Positions 1-8,279 of a stretch of 39,353 bases of DNA are shown in pieces; position 1 is the stretch's first letter; each line of letters begins with the position of its first letter. The stretch is from Acidobacteriota bacterium (GTDB lineage: Bacteria; Acidobacteriota; Terriglobia; Terriglobales; Acidobacteriaceae): positions 1 to 39,353 of the forward strand of contig JAJYGR010000205.1 of NCBI GenBank assembly GCA_021790655.1, written 5' to 3'. Under the pieces are notes generated by a model that was given only the letters and a program-made list of their open reading frames with translations, was not told where the DNA came from and ran no database searches. Made by a program: the position numbers and the translations under genes.

Positions 1-205
1 GCGCGGCAAAGTCCTCCTCCGCCCTGCTGCCGGCCCTGGTCACACTTCACCCTCCAAGGCATAACTCCCTCGCCCCAAACCATCCGGCCACTGTTCAGAT
101 TTATTCACTTTTACGTGCGCGCCAACAAACAAGCGCCGCCGTATCCTATCCGCCAATACCCCTGACGTTTAACCACGGATTCTGGGCATTTTGGGTCCTT
201 GGCAT

Positions 206-1219
206 TTATCTGAGCGCCTCCGCAACATCCGGGGGCAATGTAGCCCCCTTGCTTTGAAGTTCGCGCAGAAGTCTATCTTCATTGAGAAGCAACGGCGACA
301 TCTTTTCTTGCTCGGGTACGATGCAGCGTTCCCGGAATTTCGATTGCTCTAGCTTGGTGCTTCCCGCGAGAACCCGAGAACAAGCGATTTCCTCCCGAAG
401 GTACCCATAAATCTTTGAGTCGTTGTCGAGAACCTGCCCGAGAGATGTAATCATGGATTGCACATTTTGGGAGTCAGCAAACTCTTCCTGAAGTTGTCCG
501 AGAATCTGTCTAGACCTATTCATAGTCGCATCATTCGAGTCGAGCAGGCTCTCCAGACTGTCGTTTCGCGACTCGAACTCAGTAAATGTTTGTGGGTCAC
601 GCTCCATAATCTGACCCATCCTACGCCTGAAATCTTCATTTGCTGGCCCAAGGGAGGTGCGCGCTTGGATCAATAGTTGGTGGATTCGTTCAGAGCGAGC
701 ACCCGAATCATGTTTCATGGTCGCGAGCCAACCTATCCCTATTACATACATAACCGTTGCGATAATAATCGTTCGCTTGATCGTTAGCCAGCGTCCTGCG
801 ATGATCTGCGTTATGCCCCACCCAGCGAATGCAGCATAGAAAAACATCCGGGTCGTAGTTTCCGCAAATGCCTCCGCTGACGTGCCAGCCAACGTTCGTC
901 CAAAAGTGATTAGTACAAAGGCGAGTCCAGCAGCGCTCCATGCAAGAAAGACCAACAGCCTTCCCCACCACGAGGAACCACCTCTCGCGGATGCGTCTTC
1001 CGAGGCTTCAGCGGGTTCCTTCGCTTCCGGTGAGTCGTTGGACATGGTGATTTGCCGCTTTTTAATCTCCTCTTCGAGTGCCTGCTTGGCTTCTTCCACG
1101 AGCGACTCACGATCAGCTTCTATGCGAAGCAATTCGTCATCTGACATTTTCGAGTAAGTCTCAGAGAAATCGTGGCTGTTGCGCTGCATTTCGTCGCTCA
1201 TCTGTGACACACTGTTCAT
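206..1219 (-). CDS. hypothetical membrane protein with N-terminal 'YSKMSDDELLRIEADRESLVEEAKQALEEEI' segment and about three hydrophobic segments
   Basis: 337 aa ORF; hydrophobic stretches (LLVFLAWSAAGLAFVLITF, MFFYAAFAGWGITQIIAG, TIIIATVMYVIGIGWLATM). Confidence 0.75.
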   Translation of the reverse strand: MNSVSQMSDEMQRNSHDFSETYSKMSDDELLRIEADRESLVEEAKQALEEEIKKRQITMSNDSPEAKEPAEASEDASARGGSSWWGRLLVFLAWSAAGLAFVLITFGRTLAGTSAEAFAETTTRMFFYAAFAGWGITQIIAGRWLTIKRTIIIATVMYVIGIGWLATMKHDSGARSERIHQLLIQARTSLGPANEDFRRRMGQIMERDPQTFTEFESRNDSLESLLDSNDATMNRSRQILGQLQEEFADSQNVQSMITSLGQVLDNDSKIYGYLREEIACSRVLAGSTKLEQSKFRERCIVPEQEKMSPLLLNEDRLLRELQSKGATLPPDVAEALR

Positions 1220-1281
1220 TCTATGCAGTTTTGCCGGGCATACCCGTGGAATTCCAGAGGGCCTGACCTGTTGCGCCCGTC

Positions 1282-2046
1282 CTAGTCGATTTTCAGCGCG
1301 AGTCTTTTCTGGCCTACAAAAGATCGAGTTTGTCCCTCTTCATCACAAGTCCACCAAGCGTCCATGTCGCCTCTGAAGATGTTCTGCGGCAACCTGCGTT
1401 TAGCGGTTCCGTTCTCCCAGACAGTTACGCATGGAGTCTCGCTGAACTTAACAGTACCGCTCCGAATGTCTGTCCATCGATCTTCTTTTGTTCTGCCATC
1501 ATCCGTCATTATGTACTTCAGACCTTCCTTAGAAGACGTGTCGTAGTTGGTGAGTGAGATCAGTGCCGCGATTCGAGTGTTTTTAAAACAGTTCGGTCTG
1601 ACCATCTTTCCTTTTCCAACGAGGAATCTGGACTCAATCTTTGAAGCATCAAAGTGACCCAGTTCAGGATTGACAGGGATAGTGACTCCCCAATCACCGT
1701 ACATGGCCCCGAGCATTATTCGTGGGGATAATAGATCGACGAAGCTACCAGGCGCGCCCACTATTACCAATGCACAGAGCGCATCTGGCAAATCCTTGAA
1801 CTTCTTTGTCCCTTCGTCAATCTTTCTTCGGATTTCCTTATGTGGATCAAATGCCGTTAGTGAACCGGCGGGAGGCGGGTGATGAATATCCTTGACCTCG
1901 AACAATATCTGGCCATGCGTTGGGTGTTCCACAACGTAGTCGATCAGTTTGCGCGTGCCGGAAAGAGGCGGCTCGTACTTAAACTTGATACTGTGATCGT
2001 TGAGGTATTTTTCAAAGAGTAATTCTCCATCTGTCTTCACGGTCAC
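1282..2046 (-). CDS. hypothetical protein, possible PD-(D/E)XK-type nuclease
   Basis: 254 aa ORF; 'LIDYVVEHPTHGQILFEVKDI' fits D-X(n)-E-X-K spacing of PD-(D/E)XK nucleases; family assignment by motif only. Confidence 0.6.
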   Translation of the reverse strand: MTVKTDGELLFEKYLNDHSIKFKYEPPLSGTRKLIDYVVEHPTHGQILFEVKDIHHPPPAGSLTAFDPHKEIRRKIDEGTKKFKDLPDALCALVIVGAPGSFVDLLSPRIMLGAMYGDWGVTIPVNPELGHFDASKIESRFLVGKGKMVRPNCFKNTRIAALISLTNYDTSSKEGLKYIMTDDGRTKEDRWTDIRSGTVKFSETPCVTVWENGTAKRRLPQNIFRGDMDAWWTCDEEGQTRSFVGQKRLALKID

Positions 2047-2109
2047 AGTTATTCCTCCTCACTACAATTATGCTCCTCATCTTGTGATTGGAGCAGTCGA
2101 AGCAGCAGC

Positions 2110-2424
2110 TTGCCGCGCTTCAGTCCCATGTCGAGCAGGGCCGTCGATGTCTATAAAAGTGCTTATCCCCTGCAACTGAAATTCGACTATACCTACAAGG
2201 CGAACGAGGCCCCGTTCGATATCCAGTCGATTTATCACGACAACAAATTTACCTATATCAAGACCAATGCGCCGGAGAAGTTCAGCGTATACGAAATGAA
2301 GGACGGCAAACCCAACCTCATCAATTACGACCTCCGCGATGATACCTATATCATCCCGAAAGTCATGGATTCCGGCTATGTGGAACTGGGCAAGAAGCGC
2401 ATGGAATTTTCGCGCAAGGGGTAA
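2110..2424 (+). pseudogene. VirB9/TrbG C-terminal fragment (5' truncated)
   Basis: 'LKFDYTYKANEAPFDIQSIYHDNKFTYIKTNAPEKFSVYEMKDGKPNLINYDLRDDTYIIPKVMDSGYVELGKKRMEFSRKG' resembles the VirB9/TrbG C-terminal domain; N-terminal domain and signal peptide absent; opposite-strand genes lie immediately upstream. Confidence 0.75.
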
Positions 2425-3776
2425 TGGCGATGGCTGACCAAGAAACAAAACCACCGGCAGACCCTGACTTCCTGGATCTGTCGGAACTGCATTCCAAACT
2501 CGTGGAGCCGAAGGGCGTGCTCCAGAAAAACCTGAAGATATTTCTTTACCTTGGGGCCAGCGTACTGGTGATCATCGCGGCGATCTTCAGCGCCAGTGGC
2601 AAAAAGCCTGCGACGCAGGCTGGCAAGAACCAGCCGCCGCAGCCGACTGTGCAGGACAATACCGATAACAATGTTGCCGATTTGAAGAGCCAGCTTCAGG
2701 CCGAACAGTTGAAGGAACAGCAGCAGGCCGCTCTCGCTGCCGCCAACGATCCCACGCTCGCTACCGCGACGCCCGCGCAGCGCGCCGCCGCCGCTGGGTA
2801 TGGACCTACAGGTCAGTCTCTCGCTTGTGTTCCCGACCAGCCCTGTCCGCAAGTCGCAACCGGACAACAGAACGGTGGCCAGCAACAACTCACCCCAGAG
2901 CAACAGCAGGCCCAGCAGCTCGCCGCCAAAGAGCGGGAGCTTGCGTACCACTCCCGGTTCGCATCGAACCTTGTTTACACCCGGACCGCCGATCCATCCC
3001 CGCAGCAGCAACAGGCAATGCAAGCTGGAGCCGCGCTAACCAGCTACGCTCCGCAGCCGAACCCATACGCCACGCTTTCCGGTCAGCAAGGAAGCAGCTT
3101 GATTGCTCCCCGTGCGCCAGGTGAGCCACCGGCGCAGCCAAAGCGTGCGCCAGAGATCAATCTGGATTCCGCCGTCGGCCAGCCGTATGTGATCTATGAG
3201 GGTACAACGCTCGATACGGTCTTGATGAACCGGCTTGACGGCGATGCCGTCGGTCCGGTCAAGGTGCTCGTCTCCAACCCGCTGTATTCGCATGACCATC
3301 AGCACGTCCTCATTCCCGATGGAACCATTGTGTTGGGCGAAGCAAAGAAGATTGGGGCGGCTGGCTTCGGGCAGCAGCGCCGCCTGGCCGTTGTCTTCCA
3401 CCGCATGATTATGCCGGACGGTTACTCAGTGGATCTCGACCAGTTCCACGGGCTTGACCAGATCGGCGAAGAGGGTCTGAAGGACATCGTGAACAACCAT
3501 TATCTGCAAATCTTCGGAACCTCCATTGTGCTGGGCGTGATCGCCGGGGCTGCCGAGATAACACAGGGCGGCAGCAGTTTCGTTGGCTCCGGTTCGCAGG
3601 AGTTCACCAACGGAGCCGCCGGCAGTGTTTCCGAGTCGGCAACCACGGTTCTTGACCAATTCCTTCAGATACCGCCGACCATCACCATCCGCGAAGGCCA
3701 CCGCGTTAAAGTTTATTTCACGCAGGACATGTTGCTGCCTGCGTACACCAACCACACGATTTCACCAACGTTCTGA
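2424..3776 (+). CDS. virB10: VirB10/TrbI-family T4SS protein
   Basis: 450 aa; N-terminal TM (IFLYLGASVLVIIAAIF), Pro/Gln-rich linker, C-terminal 'YVIYEGTTLDTVLMNRLDGDAVGPVKVLVSNPLYSHDHQHVLIPDGTIVLGEAK' typical of VirB10/TrbI. Confidence 0.92.
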   Translation: MAMADQETKPPADPDFLDLSELHSKLVEPKGVLQKNLKIFLYLGASVLVIIAAIFSASGKKPATQAGKNQPPQPTVQDNTDNNVADLKSQLQAEQLKEQQQAALAAANDPTLATATPAQRAAAAGYGPTGQSLACVPDQPCPQVATGQQNGGQQQLTPEQQQAQQLAAKERELAYHSRFASNLVYTRTADPSPQQQQAMQAGAALTSYAPQPNPYATLSGQQGSSLIAPRAPGEPPAQPKRAPEINLDSAVGQPYVIYEGTTLDTVLMNRLDGDAVGPVKVLVSNPLYSHDHQHVLIPDGTIVLGEAKKIGAAGFGQQRRLAVVFHRMIMPDGYSVDLDQFHGLDQIGEEGLKDIVNNHYLQIFGTSIVLGVIAGAAEITQGGSSFVGSGSQEFTNGAAGSVSESATTVLDQFLQIPPTITIREGHRVKVYFTQDMLLPAYTNHTISPTF

Positions 3777-3786
3777 GGAGGAGTTT

Positions 3787-4089
3787 ATGAAACACATTCG
3801 CGCGATTGTTATTGTTGGACTGCTACTCGGAACCATTGCACTTTCTGGGTGCGAGAGCAAACAGCATAAGCTAACCAGGCTACAAGCCGAGTATGACGCA
3901 GTAAACAAACAATACTACGCAGATTGCGTTGCCCCCGCCATTGGAGGCGGAGGCGGCGGGTATTTCTCCGGGAAAAAGCCCACACTTCCAACTCCGGCAC
4001 AACAGAAAGCACAGCAGCAAAAATGCGCCGTGGAACGCGCGAAAGCGGACAAACTTCTGAACCAGATCATGGCAGCCCAAACCAAATAA
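3787..4089 (+). CDS. small T4SS-associated lipoprotein
   Basis: ATG after GAGGAGG RBS; signal peptide with lipobox 'IALSGC'; position between virB10 and virB5. Confidence 0.7.
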   Translation: MKHIRAIVIVGLLLGTIALSGCESKQHKLTRLQAEYDAVNKQYYADCVAPAIGGGGGGYFSGKKPTLPTPAQQKAQQQKCAVERAKADKLLNQIMAAQTK

Positions 4090-4107
4090 CCGTAGAGGAG
4101 AACGAAC

Positions 4108-4914
4108 ATGAGACGCATCCCCAATAGCATCGCAACTCTGGCGATCCTTCTCGCCGGAGCCACCGCAGCCCAGGCACAGTTCGGGGGCGTCGTCTTTGAC
4201 CCCACCCAATCCGTTCATGCCGTGCAGCAGATCATGCAGGCCAGTCAGCTCTACACCACGACGATGCAAATGACTCAGAACGTGATCGCGACCTACAATT
4301 TTGCGAAACAGATGGCCAGTTCGCCCGCTAGTCTTTACCAGCCCTATCTATCGCCCTCAACCTACTGGCAGACGCTCGACCAGACAGCCAATACCTACGG
4401 CAATTCCCAGGCGGTGATTAACGCCGCCAATACCGGGGTCAACGCCCAGTCCGCCTACCAGTTTTCGAGCGTGCCCCGTACCGGAATCGTCCCCGATTAC
4501 AGCAGCCTCAGTACAGCAGGCCAGCAGCAGATCGCGGCGCAAGCTGCTACCACCGACCTGGGCGATTCGATCGTTGCAAGCAACCTACAGACGCTTGGAA
4601 CCATGCGCGCCAATGAAATGCAACGGGAGCAGGACATCTCCGCGCTTGAGAACGCGAGTCATTCGATGGACCCAGCGCAGCAAACCGACATGGCCACCAT
4701 GCAGCGCATAAACCAGGCGATGCTGCTCCAACTCCGGCAGCAGCAAGAGTCCAACCAGATCCAACAGGGAATTGCGCTGCAACAGATGATTACGTTGAAG
4801 CAGCAGCAGGATGTGATGAAGCAGGGGTTTCAGGACGCTGCCGGCTACAGCCAGTATTACCAGACGAACGTCGCTCCGGCCTATAACGGCGGAGCGCAGG
4901 CCCTGATGTATTAG
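4108..4914 (+). CDS. VirB5/TrbJ-like T4SS minor pilin protein
   Basis: 268 aa with signal peptide (MRRIPNSIATLAILLAGATAAQAQF); Gln-rich helical C-terminus; operon position. Confidence 0.7.
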   Translation: MRRIPNSIATLAILLAGATAAQAQFGGVVFDPTQSVHAVQQIMQASQLYTTTMQMTQNVIATYNFAKQMASSPASLYQPYLSPSTYWQTLDQTANTYGNSQAVINAANTGVNAQSAYQFSSVPRTGIVPDYSSLSTAGQQQIAAQAATTDLGDSIVASNLQTLGTMRANEMQREQDISALENASHSMDPAQQTDMATMQRINQAMLLQLRQQQESNQIQQGIALQQMITLKQQQDVMKQGFQDAAGYSQYYQTNVAPAYNGGAQALMY

Positions 4915-4939
4915 CAATCAACCGTGAGCGAGGCAAAGT

Positions 4940-5803
4940 ATGGGAATGGGATATGGCGCACTCCAATGGATCACGCAAGGCTGCGATGCGCTGACCGCAA
5001 GTGCATCGCCATCCGTCGATGCGCTGGGTCTCCACATCTGCATCGCGCTCGCCACGATCATGCTGGTTTGGTTCGGCGTGCAGGAGGCGCTGGCCTCCGC
5101 GCAGGGAGGACCGGGGTTCAACATGGGCAAGTTCCTGAGCTTCTTTATGCTCATCACCTTCGCATACACGATGGTCAAGTTCTACGACAGCAGCATTCCC
5201 GGTATTGGCTATTCGCTCAGAGGCTTCATCAATGGCGGTGCACAGTATCTCGTAACGGTGATTGGAAATGACAGCGTGACGAGCATTCAGAATGCGCTCA
5301 GTCAGGCCCAGGCAACGGGCGGCCCCGGCGTGATAAAGGCGTTGATGAATCCCTACTACGCCATTGTCTATGTCATCATTCAGGTCTTGATCGCAACGCT
5401 CGCGGCTGTTGTCAGTGTCATTGTCGCTTACGGAGCAGTCGCCAGTGCAGTGATTGGACTGCTTGGCCCCATATTCATCCCTTTTTTGGTATTCGATAAG
5501 CTGGATTTTCTTTTCTGGGGATGGCTCCGCGCCTTCATTGGCTTTTGCTTTTACAAAGTGCTGGCCGCTGCTGTTCTTAGCATCCTCGGTCATTTGCTGG
5601 CGCAGTATTACACAGAACTTGTCGGGTTTTCGGACCCAGGCAACATGGTCAAGGAACTGCCTCTTCTGATCCTCCTGGTTCTGGTCAATGTGTACATCCT
5701 CTTCAAGGTTCCAGTCATGACCGCGACCATCTTCTCAGGAAGTCATGGCGGGCATGATGGCGGTATGGGGCTGCTCACCTTTGCTCTCTTGCGAAGCATA
5801 TAG
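4940..5803 (+). CDS. VirB6/TrbL-like T4SS inner-membrane protein
   Basis: 287 aa polytopic membrane protein; multiple hydrophobic segments; operon position after virB5. Confidence 0.8.
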   Translation: MGMGYGALQWITQGCDALTASASPSVDALGLHICIALATIMLVWFGVQEALASAQGGPGFNMGKFLSFFMLITFAYTMVKFYDSSIPGIGYSLRGFINGGAQYLVTVIGNDSVTSIQNALSQAQATGGPGVIKALMNPYYAIVYVIIQVLIATLAAVVSVIVAYGAVASAVIGLLGPIFIPFLVFDKLDFLFWGWLRAFIGFCFYKVLAAAVLSILGHLLAQYYTELVGFSDPGNMVKELPLLILLVLVNVYILFKVPVMTATIFSGSHGGHDGGMGLLTFALLRSI

Positions 5804-5830
5804 CGCGGGCAGAGTCCTTTGGAGAAACCG

Positions 5831-6517
5831 ATGAATGTCGCCACAAAAGCAACGCCAACAATTACCCGCGCAGCGGAGCGGTATCTGGAGCAGTATGGCG
5901 ATCCGCTCGTCATGAACACATATCTCAAGATCACAATCCTGAGCCTTGTCATGGTATGTCTTGCCCTCACCGCGCTCGTATTCAAAAGCCAAAAGGCGCT
6001 TGCCTCGATGCGGCCCCTAATCATTCGCATCAACGATGTGGGCCGGGCCGAAGCGATCGACTATCGCAACTTCCAGTACCGCCCGCAGGAAGCGGAGAAC
6101 AAGTATTACCTCACCCGCTGGGCAGAGTTGTATTTCTCGCGTAACCGATTCACCATCGAGCGCGACCAGACCGACTCTCTCTACTTCCTGAACGGCGACG
6201 TACAGCGGGCGGTAATTGCGCAGGAGCAGAAAGACAAGATCATCCAGACGTACAGAAACGACAGCACGCTCCCATATGTGGATGTAGAGGTCAAAAACAT
6301 AGTGCTCGATGACTTGCGGCAATCGCCCTATTCGGCGCGAATTGAATTTGAAAAGGTATTCACGAATCCGTCGGACCACACCGAACTCAAGCGGGAGCGA
6401 TGGACCGCCAGCGTCACCTATGTCTTCCGCGAAAACGTGAAAAACAACGAGCTGGCTGTAAACCCTCTGGGGCTGACCATCGTGCGCTTCCGGGCCGATC
6501 AAGCATTTGGGGAATGA
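5831..6517 (+). CDS. VirB8/TrbF-like T4SS protein
   Basis: ATG at 5831; single N-terminal TM, then periplasmic domain 'YYLTRWAELYFSRNRFTIERDQ...YVDVEVKNIVLDD...RIEFEKVFTN...RERWTASVTYVFRENVKNNELAVNPLGLTIVRFRADQAF', typical of VirB8/TrbF. Confidence 0.85.
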   Translation: MNVATKATPTITRAAERYLEQYGDPLVMNTYLKITILSLVMVCLALTALVFKSQKALASMRPLIIRINDVGRAEAIDYRNFQYRPQEAENKYYLTRWAELYFSRNRFTIERDQTDSLYFLNGDVQRAVIAQEQKDKIIQTYRNDSTLPYVDVEVKNIVLDDLRQSPYSARIEFEKVFTNPSDHTELKRERWTASVTYVFRENVKNNELAVNPLGLTIVRFRADQAFGE

Positions 6518-6540
6518 CGATGCGGCGACTACTTACCGTG

Positions 6541-6954
6541 TTAAAGCGTGATTATCGTCAATTCGGGGATGAGCCTGAAGTGACGCACATTCATCGTTGC
6601 CACAGAGTAGCCATGCTCCAGCGCGGTGGCTCCGATCAGAAGGTCAACGGAAGGAATAATGACGCCGCGCGAACTCTGCTCGCCGTCGATCTTTCCCGCA
6701 AGGAGGGCCGTCGCCTTGGTGTAAGGCACAACCTCCACCTCGATCAACAAATCGTCAATGTATTGCTGACGGCGGTCTCGGACCAGCGGAGCTTGTGCGC
6801 GCCAGATGGCATGAACCAGTTCGGTGAGACCCACTGCAGAGAGTGCGACGCGCTGATCTCCGACAACAGAGACAATCTGCCGGAAAAGCTGTGCCACCGT
6901 GTCCCCTCTACGCTCAGCGGCGATCACGACGCTGGAATCGAGGATCAATCCCAT
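6541..6954 (-). CDS. vapC: VapC-type PIN-domain toxin
   Basis: 137 aa; 'MGLILDSSVVIAAERRG' and C-terminal 'SVDLLIGATALEHGYSVATMNVRHFRLIPEL' are PIN/VapC motifs; overlaps upstream antitoxin. Confidence 0.9.
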   Translation of the reverse strand: MGLILDSSVVIAAERRGDTVAQLFRQIVSVVGDQRVALSAVGLTELVHAIWRAQAPLVRDRRQQYIDDLLIEVEVVPYTKATALLAGKIDGEQSSRGVIIPSVDLLIGATALEHGYSVATMNVRHFRLIPELTIITL

Positions 6955-7226
6955 GGATTCCGCAACGGTTCTGGATGGCTGTTGATAACCGCTTCAAGAT
7001 CGCGTCCAAAGTCGCCGTCGAGAGTCGCCGTCGAGCGGCGTGATTCGGCGGCTGCAATGGTTTCCGATAACAGACGGCCCGGCCCTGGCAACGTCGTAGC
7101 GGAACGCACCACCACGAGCGGAGCGGCGTCCGAATCGATCATAACCTCTTCACCCGCACGCGCACGGGCGAGAACGCCGGCAAAATCGCGTACAGCCTCG
7201 GCTTCTGAGATGTGGACAATTGCCAT
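6945..7226 (-). CDS. VapB/Phd-like antitoxin
   Basis: 93 aa; small ORF directly upstream of and overlapping vapC; N-terminal 'ISEAEAVRDFAGVLARARAGEEVMI' resembles Phd/YefM family. Confidence 0.8.
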   Translation of the reverse strand: MAIVHISEAEAVRDFAGVLARARAGEEVMIDSDAAPLVVVRSATTLPGPGRLLSETIAAAESRRSTATLDGDFGRDLEAVINSHPEPLRNPWD

Positions 7227-7621
7227 GGTTCTGATGATACCCGCTGTCCGTTCCCAATGCCATCTGTATCTCCGCCCGCATCCTCCGGGCCGACCAGCCG
7301 TTCAGCTAAAGAAAAGAACGGCATCTCACGGCGATGCGATTTCCAATCTTGCTGACAATTCGGCTGCCTTACCTGACATGCTTTCGCGCACGGTGGCGCG
7401 GACGAAGGAGAGCCTTCGAGCACGCAACGACGGTGGTGGACTGCACTCTTCTTGCGGAGGCTTCGATAGCTCGAATCAAGCTGCAATGACGGCGAACTTC
7501 TTCGACCAGGGCGCAGATGAAAACTTTGCTCCGGCATGTGTCTGCCGTTTTGTATCCCGCCTTTTGCTCGGTCACGGCTTCGGGGCCTTTCCGTCGCCCG
7601 GCGGCACTCGGTCTTCTGCTT

Positions 7622-7797
7622 CGTTCGCCACTGCGAACGCCCTGCGGGTCACGGTTCCTCCCCGAACAAGTTTGCAAGCAGCGGCAAAGTACGCCACGCA
7701 AACTTCTTCCGGGCCCCTCCCAGAAAGCAGACCTTCGGCGCTTGGGAGCCGGGCCCACTCGCCAGGCTTCGCCCAGTGTGACCCGATCAAGTTCGGG
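7622..7797 (+). ncRNA. candidate structured RNA / cis-regulatory leader upstream of ssb (four consecutive hairpins)
   Basis: CGTTCGC-CACT-GCGAACG (7622-7639); AAGTTTGC...GCAAACTT (7668-7705); GGGCCCCTCCCA...TGGGAG(CC)GGGCCC (7711-7756); CCCGA-...-TCGGG (7782-7797). No convincing coding potential. Confidence 0.4.
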
Positions 7798-7822
7798 AAA
7801 TTCAACAAACGGAGACACGACC

Positions 7823-8212
7823 ATGTATCAGAACAAAGTCAACCTCATCGGCTTCTTAGGTGGCGACGCAGAAGTCCACACCGCCAACAACCGCAGCTTT
7901 ACCACGCTTTCCGTGGCCACCAAGTCCAGCTACAAGGACAAGAAGAGCGGCCAGTATGTCTCGCACACCGAGTGGCACCGTTGCATCGTCTTCGGCAAGC
8001 TCTCGGAGTTCGCCAAGACCCTCACCAAGGGCGCACATGTCCAGGTGGAAGGCGAGCTGCGCAGCCGGGAATACAACAGCAAGAAGACGGACGCCAAGCA
8101 GCGCGTCTGGGAAATTCGAGTCGATTCGATTTTGAAGCTCGACCGCGGCGAGAAGGCCGCCCCGGAAGAGACGGAGAACGATGAGTTCAACCCGGAGGAA
8201 GGGGCCGCGTAG
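7823..8212 (+). CDS. ssb: single-stranded DNA-binding protein
   Basis: 'MYQNKVNLIGFLGGDAEVH...FTTLSVATKSSYKDKKSGQYVSHTEWHRCIVFGKLSEFAKTLTKGAHVQVEGELRSREY' SSB OB fold; RBS-like GGAGA just upstream; acidic tail. Confidence 0.95.
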   Translation: MYQNKVNLIGFLGGDAEVHTANNRSFTTLSVATKSSYKDKKSGQYVSHTEWHRCIVFGKLSEFAKTLTKGAHVQVEGELRSREYNSKKTDAKQRVWEIRVDSILKLDRGEKAAPEETENDEFNPEEGAA

Positions 8213-8259
8213 GCCCTTCCTCTTCAATCGTGGAAGCCTGGCTCCCCGCTGGGCTTCCA
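8195..8259 (+). promoter_or_regulatory. two hairpins spanning the ssb stop codon and the ssb-virB11 gap
   Basis: GAGGAAGGGGCC-GCGTA-GGCCCTTCCTC (8195-8222, one-base bulge) with the stop codon in the loop; TGGAAGCC...GGCTTCCA (8231-8259). No U-tract. Confidence 0.5.
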
Positions 8260-8279
8260 TCTTCGTGAGGTTCCCGCTA

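Noticed and set aside
2376-3023. 215 aa minus-strand ORF opposite virB10
   Set aside because: Antisense shadow of a strongly supported VirB10 gene with no recognisable domain.
3940-3962. Run of Gly codons (GGAGGCGGAGGCGGCGGG) in the lipoprotein gene as a possible phase-variation repeat
   Set aside because: Short and imperfect codon-level repeat; a simple glycine linker is sufficient.
7517-7822. N-terminal extension of SSB in the supplied ORF
   Set aside because: SSB homology begins at MYQNKVNLIG after an RBS-like GGAGA; the upstream in-frame translation is Arg/Ser/Pro-rich and coincides with the hairpins.
6400-8184. 594 aa + strand ORF spanning virB8 end, VapBC and ssb
   Set aside because: Overlaps well-supported genes in other frames and antisense; low-complexity Arg/Ser-rich translation typical of a GC-rich shadow ORF.
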